From the NCBI GenBank assembly GCA_031841125.1, contig JAJSSI010000025.1, positions 1 through 64,000 on the forward strand: DNA of 64,000 nt, written 5' to 3'. Shown here piece by piece: positions 22,401-37,400 of this stretch. A model generated the notes under the pieces. It ran no database searches. It was not told where the DNA came from and saw only the letters and a list, made by a program, of their open reading frames with translations. The translations under genes and the position numbers were made by a program. This stretch comes from Acanthococcus lagerstroemiae. Taxonomy: Eukaryota; Arthropoda; Insecta; Hemiptera; Eriococcidae. Position 1 is the stretch's first letter, and each line of letters opens with the position of its first letter.

Positions 22401-25400
22401 TTCGAACTCAGCGTGAAAAATTGAGTAAGAAAAACTCATGAAATCGAAATTTTTGATTTTCTCAAATTTTGAAAATTTCTCCATACTATACATCATGCAT
22501 TTTTTGGGGCGAAAAAATTTTCGGAGAGCTACGGCGTCGGGGCTGGTGCTAGTTAGTCAATTTTTCGAGACGAATTCGAATCCGTTGTCAAAATTGAGCT
22601 AGAGTCATTTTTTGACCCAAATTGATCAATTTTTCCAACTTTTTCGAGGGTATCTCGGGAACGGAGGGTCGCCGCCAAATTGCAACAGCGAATTCGAACT
22701 CAGCGTGAAAAATTGAGTAAGAAAAACTCATGAAATCGAAATTTTTGATTTTCTCAAATTTTGAAAATTTCTCCATACTATACATCATGCATTTTTTGGG
22801 GCGAAAAAATTTTCGGAGAGCTACGGCGTCGGGGCTGGTGCTAGTTAGTCAATTTTTCGAGACGAATTCGAATCCGTTGTCAAAATTGAGCTAGAGTCAT
22901 TTTTTGACCCAAATTGATCAATTTTTCCAACTTTTTCGAGGGTATCTCAGGAACGGAGGGTCGCCGCCAAATTGCAACAGCGAATTCGAACTCAGCGTGA
23001 AAAATTGAGTAAGAAAAACTCATGAAATCGAAATTTTTGATTTTCTCAAATTTTGAAAATTTCTCCATACTATACATCATGCATTTTTTGGGGCGAAAAA
23101 ATTTTCGGAGAGCTACGGCGTCGGGGCTGGTGCTAGTTAGTCAATTTTTCGAGACGAATTCGAATCCGTTGTCAAAATTGAGCTAGAGTCATTTTTTGAC
23201 CCAAATTGATCAATTTTTCCAACTTTTTCGAGGGTATCTCGGGAACGGAGGGTCGCCGCCAAATTGCAACAGCGAATTCGAACTCAGCGTGAAAAATTGA
23301 GTAAGAAAAACTCATGAAATCGAAATTTTTGATTTTCTCAAATTTTGAAAATTTCTCCATACTATACATCATGCATTTTTTGGGGCGAAAAAATTTTCGG
23401 AGAGCTACGGCGTCGGGGCTGGTGCTAGTTAGTCAATTTTTCGAGACGAATTCGAATCCGTTGTCAAAATTGAGCTAGAGTCATTTTTTGACCCAAATTG
23501 ATCAATTTTTCCAACTTTTTCGAGGGTATCTCGGAACGGAGGGTCGCCGCCAAATTGCAACAGCGAATTCGAACTCAGCGTGAAAAATTGAGTAAGAAAA
23601 ACTCATGAAATCGAAATTTTTGATTTTCTCAAATTTTGAAAATTTCTCCATACTATACATCATGCATTTTTTGGGGCGAAAAAATTTTCGGAGAGCTACG
23701 GCGTCGGGGCTGGTGCTAGTTAGTCAATTTTTCGAGACGAATTCGAATCCGTTGTCAAAATTGAGCTAGAGTCATTTTTGACCCAAATTGATCAATTTTT
23801 CCAACTTTTTCGAGGGTATCTCGGGAACGGAGGGTCGCCGCCAAATTGCAACAGCGAATTCGAACTCAGCGTGAAAAATTGAGTAAGAAAAACTCATGAA
23901 ATCGAAATTTTTGATTTTCTCAAATTTTGAAAATTTCTCCATACTATACATCATGCATTTTTTGGGGCGAAAAAATTTTCGGAGAGCTACGGCGTCGGGG
24001 CTGGTGCTAGTTAGTCAATTTTTCGAGACGAATTCGAATCCGTTGTCAAAATTGAGCTAGAGTCATTTTTTGACCCAAATTGATCAATTTTTCCAACTTT
24101 TTCGAGGGTATCTCGGGAACGGAGGGTCGCCGCCAAATTGCAACAGCGAATTCGAACTCAGCGTGAAAAATTGAGTAAGAAAAACTCATGAAATCGAAAT
24201 TTTTGATTTTCTCAAATTTTGAAAATTTCTCCATACTATACATCATGCATTTTTTGGGGCGAAAAAATTTTCGGAGAGCTACGGCGTCGGGGCTGGTGCT
24301 AGTTAGTCAATTTTTCGAGACGAATTCGAATCCGTTGTCAAAATTGAGCTAGAGTCATTTTTTGACCCAAATTGATCAATTTTTCCAACTTTTTCGAGGG
24401 TATCTCAGGAACGGAGGGTCGCCGCCAAATTGCAACAGCGAATTCGAACTCAGCGTGAAAAATTGAGTAAGAAAAACTCATGAAATCGAAATTTTTGATT
24501 TTCTCAAATTTTGAAAATTTCTCCATACTATACATCATGCATTTTTTGGGGCGAAAAAATTTTCGGAGAGCTACGGCGTCGGGGCTGGTGCTAGTTAGTC
24601 AATTTTTCGAGACGAATTCGAATCCGTTGTCAAAATTGAGCTAGAGTCATTTTTTGACCCAAATTGATCAATTTTTCCAACTTTTTCGAGGGTATCTCGG
24701 GAACGGAGGGTCGCCGCCAAATTGCAACAGCGAATTCGAACTCAGCGTGAAAAATTGAGTAAGAAAAACTCATGAAATCGAAATTTTTGATTTTCTCAAA
24801 TTTTGAAAATTTCTCCATACTATACATCATGCATTTTTTGGGGCGAAAAAATTTTCGGAGAGCTACGGCGTCGGGGCTGGTGCTAGTTAGTCAATTTTTC
24901 GAGACGAATTCGAATCCGTTGTCAAAATTGAGCTAGAGTCATTTTTTGACCCAAATTGATCAATTTTTCCAACTTTTTCGAGGGTATCTCGGGAACGGAG
25001 GGTCGCCGCCAAATTGCAACAGCGAATTCGAACTCAGCGTGAAAAATTGAGTAAGAAAAACTCATGAAATCGAAATTTTTGATTTTCTCAAATTTTGAAA
25101 ATTTCTCCATACTATACATCATGCATTTTTTGGGGCGAAAAAATTTTCGGAGAGCTACGGCGTCGGGGCTGGTGCTAGTTAGTCAATTTTTCGAGACGAA
25201 TTCGAATCCGTTGTCAAAATTGAGCTAGAGTCATTTTTTGACCCAAATTGATCAATTTTTCCAACTTTTTCGAGGGTATCTCGGGAACGGAGGGTCGCCG
25301 CCAAATTGCAACAGCGAATTCGAACTCAGCGTGAAAAATTGAGTAAGAAAAACTCATGAAATCGAAATTTTTGATTTTCTCAAATTTTGAAAATTTCTCC

Positions 25401-28400
25401 ATACTATACATCATGCATTTTTTGGGGCGAAAAAATTTTCGGAGAGCTACGGCGTCGGGGCTGGTGCTAGTTAGTCAATTTTTCGAGACGAATTCGAATC
25501 CGTTGTCAAAATTGAGCAGAGTCATTTTTTGACCCAAATTGATCAATTTTTCCAACTTTTTCGAGGGTATCTCAGGAACGGAGGGTCGCCGCCAAATTGC
25601 AACAGCGAATTCGAACTCAGCGTGAAAAATTGAGTAAGAAAAACTCATGAAATCGAAATTTTTGATTTTCTCAAATTTTGAAAATTTCTCCATACTATAC
25701 ATCATGCATTTTTTGGGGCGAAAAAATTTTCGGAGAGCTACGGCGTCGGGGCTGGTGCTAGTTAGTCAATTTTTCGAGACGAATTCGAATCCGTTGTCAA
25801 AATTGAGCTAGAGTCATTTTTTGACCCAAATTGATCAATTTTTCCAACTTTTTCGAGGGTATCTCGGGAACGGAGGGTCGCCGCCAAATTGCAACAGCGA
25901 ATTCGAACTCAGCGTGAAAAATTGAGTAAGAAAAACTCATGAAATCGAAATTTTTGATTTTCTCAAATTTTGAAAATTTCTCCATACTATACATCATGCA
26001 TTTTTTGGGGCGAAAAAATTTTCGGAGAGCTACGGCGTCGGGGCTGGTGCTAGTTAGTCAATTTTTCGAGACGAATTCGAATCCGTTGTCAAAATTGAGC
26101 TAGAGTCATTTTTTGACCCAAATTGATCAATTTTTCCAACTTTTTCGAGGGTATCTCGGGAACGGAGGGTCGCCGCCAAATTGCAACAGCGAATTCGAAC
26201 TCAGCGTGAAAAATTGAGTAAGAAAAACTCATGAAATCGAAATTTTTGATTTTCTCAAATTTTGAAAATTTCTCCATACTATACATCATGCATTTTTTGG
26301 GGCGAAAAAATTTTCGGAGAGCTACGGCGTCGGGGCTGGTGCTAGTTAGTCAATTTTTCGAGACGAATTCGAATCCGTTGTCAAAATTGAGCTAGAGTCA
26401 TTTTTTGACCCAAATTGATCAATTTTTCCAACTTTTTCGAGGGTATCTCGGGAACGGAGGGTCGCCGCCAAATTGCAACAGCGAATTCGAACTCAGCGTG
26501 AAAAATTGAGTAAGAAAAACTCATGAAATCGAAATTTTTGATTTTCTCAAATTTTGAAAATTTCTCCATACTATACATCATGCATTTTTTGGGGCGAAAA
26601 AATTTTCGGAGAGCTACGGCGTCGGGGCTGGTGCTAGTTAGTCAATTTTTCGAGACGAATTCGAATCCGTTGTCAAAATTGAGCTAGAGTCATTTTTTGA
26701 CCCAAATTGATCAATTTTTCCAACTTTTTCGAGGGTATCTCGGGAACGGAGGGTCGCCGCCAAATTGCAACAGCGAATTCGAACTCAGCGTGAAAAATTG
26801 AGTAAGAAAAACTCATGAAATCGAAATTTTTGATTTTCTCAAATTTTGAAAATTTCTCCATACTATACATCATGCATTTTTTGGGGCGAAAAAATTTTCG
26901 GAGAGCTACGGCGTCGGGGCTGGTGCTAGTTAGTCAATTTTTCGAGACGAATTCGAATCCGTTGTCAAAATTGAGCTAGAGTCATTTTTTGACCCAAATT
27001 GATCAATTTTTCCAACTTTTTCGAGGGTATCTCGGGAACGGAGGGTCGCCGCCAAATTGCAACAGCGAATTCGAACTCAGCGTGAAAAATTGAGTAAGAA
27101 AAACTCATGAAATCGAAATTTTTGATTTTCTCAAATTTTGAAAATTTCTCCATACTATACATCATGCATTTTTTGGGGCGAAAAAATTTTCGGAGAGCTA
27201 CGGCGTCGGGGCTGGTGCTAGTTAGTCAATTTTTCGAGACGAATTCGAATCCGTTGTCAAAATTGAGCTAGAGTCATTTTTTGACCCAAATTGATCAATT
27301 TTTCCAACTTTTTCGAGGGTATCTCGGGAACGGAGGGTCGCCGCCAAATTGCAACAGCGAATTCGAACTCAGCGTGAAAAATTGAGTAAGAAAAACTCAT
27401 GAAATCGAAATTTTTGATTTTCTCAAATTTTGAAAATTTCTCCATACTATACATCATGCATTTTTTGGGGCGAAAAAATTTTCGGAGAGCTACGGCGTCG
27501 GGGCTGGTGCTAGTTAGTCAATTTTTCGAGACGAATTCGAATCCGTTGTCAAAATTGAGCAGAGTCTTTTTTGACCCAAATTGATCAATTTTTCCAACTT
27601 TTTCGAGGGTATCTCGGGAACGGAGGGTCGCCGCCAAATTGCAACAGCGAATTCGAACTCAGCGTGAAAAATTGAGTAAGAAAAACTCATGAAATCGAAA
27701 TTTTTGATTTTCTCAAATTTTGAAAATTTCTCCATACTATACATCATGCATTTTTTGGGGCGAAAAAATTTTCGGAGAGCTACGGCGTCGGGGCTGGTGC
27801 TAGTTAGTCAATTTTTCGAGACGAATTCGAATCCGTTGTCAAAATTGAGCTAGAGTCATTTTTTGACCCAAATTGATCAATTTTTCCAACTTTTTCGAGG
27901 GTATCTCGGGAACGGAGGGTCGCCGCCAAATTGCAACAGCGAATTCGAACTCAGCGTGAAAAATTGAGTAAGAAAAACTCATGAAATCGAAATTTTTGAT
28001 TTTCTCAAATTTTGAAAATTTCTCCATACTATACATCATGCATTTTTTGGGGCGAAAAAATTTTCGGAGAGCTACGGCGTCGGGGCTGGTGCTAGTTAGT
28101 CAATTTTTCGAGACGAATTCGAATCCGTTGTCAAAATTGAGCAGAGTCATTTTTTGACCCAAATTGATCAATTTTTCCAACTTTTTCGAGGGTATCTCGG
28201 GAACGGAGGGTCGCCGCCAAATTGCAACAGCGAATTCGAACTCAGCGTGAAAAATTGAGTAAGAAAAACTCATGAAATCGAAATTTTTGATTTTCTCAAA
28301 TTTTGAAAATTTCTCCATACTATACATCATGCATTTTTTGGGGCGAAAAAATTTTCGGAGAGCTACGGCGTCGGGGCTGGTGCTAGTTAGTCAATTTTTC

Positions 28401-31400
28401 GAGACGAATTCGAATCCGTTGTCAAAATTGAGCTAGAGTCATTTTTTGACCCAAATTGATCAATTTTTCCAACTTTTTCGAGGGTATCTCGGGAACGGAG
28501 GGTCGCCGCCAAATTGCAACAGCGAATTCGAACTCAGCGTGAAAAATTGAGTAAGAAAAACTCATGAAATCGAAATTTTTGATTTTCTCAAATTTTGAAA
28601 ATTTCTCCATACTATACATCATGCATTTTTTGGGGCGAAAAAATTTTCGGAGAGCTACGGCGTCGGGGCTGGTGCTAGTTAGTCAATTTTTCGAGACGAA
28701 TTCGAATCCGTTGTCAAAATTGAGCTAGAGTCATTTTTTGACCCAAATTGATCAATTTTTCCAACTTTTTCGAGGGTATCTCGGGAACGGAGGGTCGCCG
28801 CCAAATTGCAACAGCGAATTCGAACTCAGCGTGAAAAATTGAGTAAGAAAAACTCATGAAATCGAAATTTTTGATTTTCTCAAATTTTGAAAATTTCTCC
28901 ATACTATACATCATGCATTTTTTGGGGCGAAAAAATTTTCGGAGAGCTACGGCGTCGGGGCTGGTGCTAGTTAGTCAATTTTTCGAGACGAATTCGAATC
29001 CGTTGTCAAAATTGAGCTAGAGTCATTTTTTGACCCAAATTGATCAATTTTTCCAACTTTTTCGAGGGTATCTCGGGAACGGAGGGTCGCCGCCAAATTG
29101 CAACAGCGAATTCGAACTCAGCGTGAAAAATTGAGTAAGAAAAACTCATGAAATCGAAATTTTTGATTTTCTCAAATTTTGAAAATTTCTCCATACTATA
29201 CATCATGCATTTTTTGGGGCGAAAAAATTTTCGGAGAGCTACGGCGTCGGGGCTGGTGCTAGTTAGTCAATTTTTCGAGACGAATTCGAATCCGTTGTCA
29301 AAATTGAGCTAGAGTCATTTTTTGACCCAAATTGATCAATTTTTCCAACTTTTTCGAGGGTATCTCGGGAACGGAGGGTCGCCGCCAAATTGCAACAGCG
29401 AATTCGAACTCAGCGTGAAAAATTGAGTAAGAAAAACTCATGAAATCGAAATTTTTGATTTTCTCAAATTTTGAAAATTTCTCCATACTATACATCATGC
29501 ATTTTTTGGGGCGAAAAAATTTTCGGAGAGCTACGGCGTCGGGGCTGGTGCTAGTTAGTCAATTTTTCGAGACGAATTCGAATCCGTTGTCAAAATTGAG
29601 CTAGAGTCATTTTTTGACCCAAATTGATCAATTTTTCCAACTTTTTCGAGGGTATCTCGGGAACGGAGGGTCGCCGCCAAATTGCAACAGCGAATTCGAA
29701 CTCAGCGTGAAAAATTGAGTAAGAAAAACTCATGAAATCGAAATTTTTGATTTTCTCAAATTTTGAAAATTTCTCCATACTATACATCATGCATTTTTTG
29801 GGGCGAAAAAATTTTCGGAGAGCTACGGCGTCGGGGCTGGTGCTAGTTAGTCAATTTTTCGAGACGAATTCGAATCCGTTGTCAAAATTGAGCTAGAGTC
29901 ATTTTTTGACCCAAATTGATCAATTTTTCCAACTTTTTCGAGGGTATCTCAGGAACGGAGGGTCGCCGCCAAATTGCAACAGCGAATTCGAACTCAGCGT
30001 GAAAAATTGAGTAAGAAAAACTCATGAAATCGAAATTTTTGATTTTCTCAAATTTTGAAAATTTCTCCATACTATACATCATGCATTTTTTGGGGCGAAA
30101 AAATTTTCGGAGAGCTACGGCGTCGGGGCTGGTGCTAGTTAGTCAATTTTTCGAGACGAATTCGAATCCGTTGTCAAAATTGAGCAGAGCCATTTTTTGA
30201 CCCAAATTGATCAATTTTTCCAACTTTTTCGAGGGTATCTCGGGAACGGAGGGTCGCCGCCAAATTGCAACAGCGAATTCGAACTCAGCGTGAAAAATTG
30301 AGTAAGAAAAACTCATGAAATCGAAATTTTTGATTTTCTCAAATTTTGAAAATTTCTCCATACTATACATCATGCATTTTTTGGGGCGAAAAAATTTTCG
30401 GAGAGCTACGGCGTCGGGGCTGGTGCTAGTTAGTCAATTTTTCGAGACGAATTCGAATCCGTTGTCAAAATTGAGCTAGAGTCATTTTTTGACCCAAATT
30501 GATCAATTTTTCCAACTTTTTCGAGGGTATCTCGGGAACGGAGGGTCGCCGCCAAATTGCAACAGCGAATTCGAACTCAGCGTGAAAAATTGAGTAAGAA
30601 AAACTCATGAAATCGAAATTTTTGATTTTCTCAAATTTTGAAAATTTCTCCATACTATACATCATGCATTTTTTGGGGCGAAAAAATTTTCGGAGAGCTA
30701 CGGCGTCGGGGCTGGTGCTAGTTAGTCAATTTTTCGAGACGAATTCGAATCCGTTGTCAAAATTGAGCTAGAGTCATTTTTTGACCCAAATTGATCAATT
30801 TTTCCAACTTTTTCGAGGGTATCTCGGGAACGGAGGGTCGCCGCCAAATTGCAACAGCGAATTCGAACTCAGCGTGAAAAATTGAGTAAGAAAAACTCAT
30901 GAAATCGAAATTTTTGATTTTCTCAAATTTTGAAAATTTCTCCATACTATACATCATGCATTTTTTGGGGCGAAAAAATTTTCGGAGAGCTACGGCGTCG
31001 GGGCTGGTGCTAGTTAGTCAATTTTTCGAGACGAATTCGAATCCGTTGTCAAAATTGAGCAGAGTCATTTTTTGACCCAAATTGATCAATTTTTCCAACT
31101 TTTTCGAGGGTATCTCGGGAACGGAGGGTCGCCGCCAAATTGCAACAGCGAATTCGAACTCAGCGTGAAAAATTGAGTAAGAAAAACTCATGAAATCGAA
31201 ATTTTTGATTTTCTCAAATTTTGAAAATTTCTCCATACTATACATCATGCATTTTTTGGGGCGAAAAAATTTTCGGAGAGCTACGGCGTCGGGGCTGGTG
31301 CTAGTTAGTCAATTTTTCGAGACGAATTCGAATCCGTTGTCAAAATTGAGCTAGAGTCATTTTTTGACCCAAATTGATCAATTTTTCCAACTTTTTCGAG

Positions 31401-34400
31401 GGTATCTCGGAACGGAGGGTCGCCGCCAAATTGCAACAGCGAATTCGAACTCAGCGTGAAAAATTGAGTAAGAAAAACTCATGAAATCGAAATTTTTGAT
31501 TTTCTCAAATTTTGAAAATTTCTCCATACTATACATCATGCATTTTTTGGGGCGAAAAAATTTTCGGAGAGCTACGGCGTCGGGGCTGGTGCTAGTTAGT
31601 CAATTTTTCGAGACGAATTCGAATCCGTTGTCAAAATTGAGCAGAGTCATTTTTTGACCCAAATTGATCAATTTTTCCAACTTTTTCGAGGGTATCTCGG
31701 GAACGGAGGGTCGCCGCCAAATTGCAACAGCGAATTCGAACTCAGCGTGAAAAATTGAGTAAGAAAAACTCATGAAATCGAAATTTTTGATTTTCTCAAA
31801 TTTTGAAAATTTCTCCATACTATACATCATGCATTTTTTGGGGCGAAAAAATTTTCGGAGAGCTACGGCGTCGGGGCTGGTGCTAGTTAGTCAATTTTTC
31901 GAGACGAATTCGAATCCGTTGTCAAAATTGAGCTAGAGTCATTTTTTGACCCAAATTGATCAATTTTTCCAACTTTTTCGAGGGTATCTCGGGAACGGAG
32001 GGTCGCCGCCAAATTGCAACAGCGAATTCGAACTCAGCGTGAAAAATTGAGTAAGAAAAACTCATGAAATCGAAATTTTTGATTTTCTCAAATTTTGAAA
32101 ATTTCTCCATACTATACATCATGCATTTTTTGGGGCGAAAAAATTTTCGGAGAGCTACGGCGTCGGGGCTGGTGCTAGTTAGTCAATTTTTCGAGACGAA
32201 TTCGAATCCGTTGTCAAAATTGAGCTAGAGTCATTTTTTGACCCAAATTGATCAATTTTTCCAACTTTTTCGAGGGTATCTCGGGAACGGAGGGTCGCCG
32301 CCAAATTGCAACAGCGAATTCGAACTCAGCGTGAAAAATTGAGTAAGAAAAACTCATGAAATCGAAATTTTTGATTTTCTCAAATTTTGAAAATTTCTCC
32401 ATACTATACATCATGCATTTTTTGGGGCGAAAAAATTTTCGGAGAGCTACGGCGTCGGGGCTGGTGCTAGTTAGTCAATTTTTCGAGACGAATTCGAATC
32501 CGTTGTCAAAATTGAGCTAGAGTCATTTTTGACCCAAATTGATCAATTTTTCCAACTTTTTCGAGGGTATCTCGGAACGGAGGGTCGCCGCCAAATTGCA
32601 ACAGCGAATTCGAACTCAGCGTGAAAAATTGAGTAAGAAAAACTCATGAAATCGAAATTTTTGATTTTCTCAAATTTTGAAAATTTCTCCATACTATACA
32701 TCATGCATTTTTTGGGGCGAAAAAATTTTCGGAGAGCTACGGCGTCGGGGCTGGTGCTAGTTAGTCAATTTTTCGAGACGAATTCGAATCCGTTGTCAAA
32801 ATTGAGCTAGAGTCATTTTTTGACCCAAATTGATCAATTTTTCCAACTTTTTCGAGGGTATCTCGGGAACGGAGGGTCGCCGCCAAATTGCAACAGCGAA
32901 TTCGAACTCAGCGTGAAAAATTGAGTAAGAAAAACTCATGAAATCGAAATTTTTGATTTTCTCAAATTTTGAAAATTTCTCCATACTATACATCATGCAT
33001 TTTTTGGGGCGAAAAAATTTTCGGAGAGCTACGGCGTCGGGGCTGGTGCTAGTTAGTCAATTTTTCGAGACGAATTCGAATCCGTTGTCAAAATTGAGCA
33101 GAGTCATTTTTTGACCCAAATTGATCAATTTTTCCAACTTTTTCGAGGGTATCTCGGGAACGGAGGGTCGCCGCCAAATTGCAACAGCGAATTCGAACTC
33201 AGCGTGAAAAATTGAGTAAGAAAAACTCATGAAATCGAAATTTTTGATTTTCTCAAATTTTGAAAATTTCTCCATACTATACATCATGCATTTTTTGGGG
33301 CGAAAAAATTTTCGGAGAGCTACGGCGTCGGGGCTGGTGCTAGTTAGTCAATTTTTCGAGACGAATTCGAATCCGTTGTCAAAATTGAGCTAGAGTCATT
33401 TTTTGACCCAAATTGATCAATTTTTCCAACTTTTTCGAGGGTATCTCGGGAACGGAGGGTCGCCGCCAAATTGCAACAGCGAATTCGAACTCAGCGTGAA
33501 AAATTGAGTAAGAAAAACTCATGAAATCGAAATTTTTGATTTTCTCAAATTTTGAAAATTTCTCCATACTATACATCATGCATTTTTTGGGGCGAAAAAA
33601 TTTTCGGAGAGCTACGGCGTCGGGGCTGGTGCTAGTTAGTCAATTTTTCGAGACGAATTCGAATCCGTTGTCAAAATTGAGCTAGAGTCATTTTTTGACC
33701 CAAATTGATCAATTTTTCCAACTTTTTCGAGGGTATCTCGGGAACGGAGGGTCGCCGCCAAATTGCAACAGCGAATTCGAACTCAGCGTGAAAAATTGAG
33801 TAAGAAAAACTCATGAAATCGAAATTTTTGATTTTCTCAAATTTTGAAAATTTCTCCATACTATACATCATGCATTTTTTGGGGCGAAAAAATTTTCGGA
33901 GAGCTACGGCGTCGGGGCTGGTGCTAGTTAGTCAATTTTTCGAGACGAATTCGAATCCGTTGTCAAAATTGAGCAGAGTCATTTTTTGACCCAAATTGAT
34001 CAATTTTTCCAACTTTTTCGAGGGTATCTCGGGAACGGAGGGTCGCCGCCAAATTGCAACAGCGAATTCGAACTCAGCGTGAAAAATTGAGTAAGAAAAA
34101 CTCATGAAATCGAAATTTTTGATTTTCTCAAATTTTGAAAATTTCTCCATACTATACATCATGCATTTTTTGGGGCGAAAAAATTTTCGGAGAGCTACGG
34201 CGTCGGGGCTGGTGCTAGTTAGTCAATTTTTCGAGACGAATTCGAATCCGTTGTCAAAATTGAGCAGAGTCATTTTTTGACCCAAATTGATCAATTTTTC
34301 CAACTTTTTCGAGGGTATCTCGGGAACGGAGGGTCGCCGCCAAATTGCAACAGCGAATTCGAACTCAGCGTGAAAAATTGAGTAAGAAAAACTCATGAAA

Positions 34401-37400
34401 TCGAAATTTTTGATTTTCTCAAATTTTGAAAATTTCTCCATACTATACATCATGCATTTTTTGGGGCGAAAAAATTTTCGGAGAGCTACGGCGTCGGGGC
34501 TGGTGCTAGTTAGTCAATTTTTCGAGACGAATTCGAATCCGTTGTCAAAATTGAGCTAGAGTCATTTTTTGACCCAAATTGATCAATTTTTCCAACTTTT
34601 TCGAGGGTATCTCGGGAACGGAGGGTCGCCGCCAAATTGCAACAGCGAATTCGAACTCAGCGTGAAAAATTGAGTAAGAAAAACTCATGAAATCGAAATT
34701 TTTGATTTTCTCAAATTTTGAAAATTTCTCCATACTATACATCATGCATTTTTTGGGGCGAAAAAATTTTCGGAGAGCTACGGCGTCGGGGCTGGTGCTA
34801 GTTAGTCAATTTTTCGAGACGAATTCGAATCCGTTGTCAAAATTGAGCTAGAGTCATTTTTTGACCCAAATTGATCAATTTTTCCAACTTTTTCGAGGGT
34901 ATCTCGGGAACGGAGGGTCGCCGCCAAATTGCAACAGCGAATTCGAACTCAGCGTGAAAAATTGAGTAAGAAAAACTCATGAAATCGAAATTTTTGATTT
35001 TCTCAAATTTTGAAAATTTCTCCATACTATACATCATGCATTTTTTGGGGCGAAAAAATTTTCGGAGAGCTACGGCGTCGGGGCTGGTGCTAGTTAGTCA
35101 ATTTTTCGAGACGAATTCGAATCCGTTGTCAAAATTGAGCTAGAGTCATTTTTTGACCCAAATTGATCAATTTTTCCAACTTTTTCGAGGGTATCTCGGG
35201 AACGGAGGGTCGCCGCCAAATTGCAACAGCGAATTCGAACTCAGCGTGAAAAATTGAGTAAGAAAAACTCATGAAATCGAAATTTTTGATTTTCTCAAAT
35301 TTTGAAAATTTCTCCATACTATACATCATGCATTTTTTGGGGCGAAAAAATTTTCGGAGAGCTACGGCGTCGGGGCTGGTGCTAGTTAGTCAATTTTTCG
35401 AGACGAATTCGAATCCGTTGTCAAAATTGAGCTAGAGTCATTTTTTGACCCAAATTGATCAATTTTTCCAACTTTTTCGAGGGTATCTCGGGAACGGAGG
35501 GTCGCCGCCAAATTGCAACAGCGAATTCGAACTCAGCGTGAAAAATTGAGTAAGAAAAACTCATGAAATCGAAATTTTTGATTTTCTCAAATTTTGAAAA
35601 TTTCTCCATACTATACATCATGCATTTTTTGGGGCGAAAAAATTTTCGGAGAGCTACGGCGTCGGGGCTGGTGCTAGTTAGTCAATTTTTCGAGACGAAT
35701 TCGAATCCGTTGTCAAAATTGAGCTAGAGTCATTTTTTGACCCAAATTGATCAATTTTTCCAACTTTTTCGAGGGTATCTCGGGAACGGAGGGTCGCCGC
35801 CAAATTGCAACAGCGAATTCGAACTCAGCGTGAAAAATTGAGTAAGAAAAACTCATGAAATCGAAATTTTTGATTTTCTCAAATTTTGAAAATTTCTCCA
35901 TACTATACATCATGCATTTTTTGGGGCGAAAAAATTTTCGGAGAGCTACGGCGTCGGGGCTGGTGCTAGTTAGTCAATTTTTCGAGACGAATTCGAATCC
36001 GTTGTCAAAATTGAGCTAGAGTCATTTTTTGACCCAAATTGATCAATTTTTCCAACTTTTTCGAGGGTATCTCGGGAACGGAGGGTCGCCGCCAAATTGC
36101 AACAGCGAATTCGAACTCAGCGTGAAAAATTGAGTAAGAAAAACTCATGAAATCGAAATTTTTGATTTTCTCAAATTTTGAAAATTTCTCCATACTATAC
36201 ATCATGCATTTTTTGGGGCGAAAAAATTTTCGGAGAGCTACGGCGTCGGGGCTGGTGCTAGTTAGTCAATTTTTCGAGACGAATTCGAATCCGTTGTCAA
36301 AATTGAGCTAGAGTCATTTTTTGACCCAAATTGATCAATTTTTCCAACTTTTTCGAGGGTATCTCGGGAACGGAGGGTCGCCGCCAAATTGCAACAGCGA
36401 ATTCGAACTCAGCGTGAAAAATTGAGTAAGAAAAACTCATGAAATCGAAATTTTTGATTTTCTCAAATTTTGAAAATTTCTCCATACTATACATCATGCA
36501 TTTTTTGGGGCGAAAAAATTTTCGGAGAGCTACGGCGTCGGGGCTGGTGCTAGTTAGTCAATTTTTCGAGACGAATTCGAATCCGTTGTCAAAATTGAGC
36601 TAGAGTCATTTTTTGACCCAAATTGATCAATTTTTCCAACTTTTTCGAGGGTATCTCGGGAACGGAGGGTCGCCGCCAAATTGCAACAGCGAATTCGAAC
36701 TCAGCGTGAAAAATTGAGTAAGAAAAACTCATGAAATCGAAATTTTTGATTTTCTCAAATTTTGAAAATTTCTCCATACTATACATCATGCATTTTTTGG
36801 GGCGAAAAAATTTTCGGAGAGCTACGGCGTCGGGGCTGGTGCTAGTTAGTCAATTTTTCGAGACGAATTCGAATCCGTTGTCAAAATTGAGCAGAGTCAT
36901 TTTTTGACCCAAATTGATCAATTTTTCCAACTTTTTCGAGGGTATCTCGGGAACGGAGGGTCGCCGCCAAATTGCAACAGCGAATTCGAACTCAGCGTGA
37001 AAAATTGAGTAAGAAAAACTCATGAAATCGAAATTTTTGATTTTCTCAAATTTTGAAAATTTCTCCATACTATACATCATGCATTTTTTGGGGCGAAAAA
37101 ATTTTCGGAGAGCTACGGCGTCGGGGCTGGTGCTAGTTAGTCAATTTTTCGAGACGAATTCGAATCCGTTGTCAAAATTGAGCTAGAGTCATTTTTTGAC
37201 CCAAATTGATCAATTTTTCCAACTTTTTCGAGGGTATCTCGGGAACGGAGGGTCGCCGCCAAATTGCAACAGCGAATTCGAACTCAGCGTGAAAAATTGA
37301 GTAAGAAAAACTCATGAAATCGAAATTTTTGATTTTCTCAAATTTTGAAAATTTCTCCATACTATACATCATGCATTTTTTGGGGCGAAAAAATTTTCGG

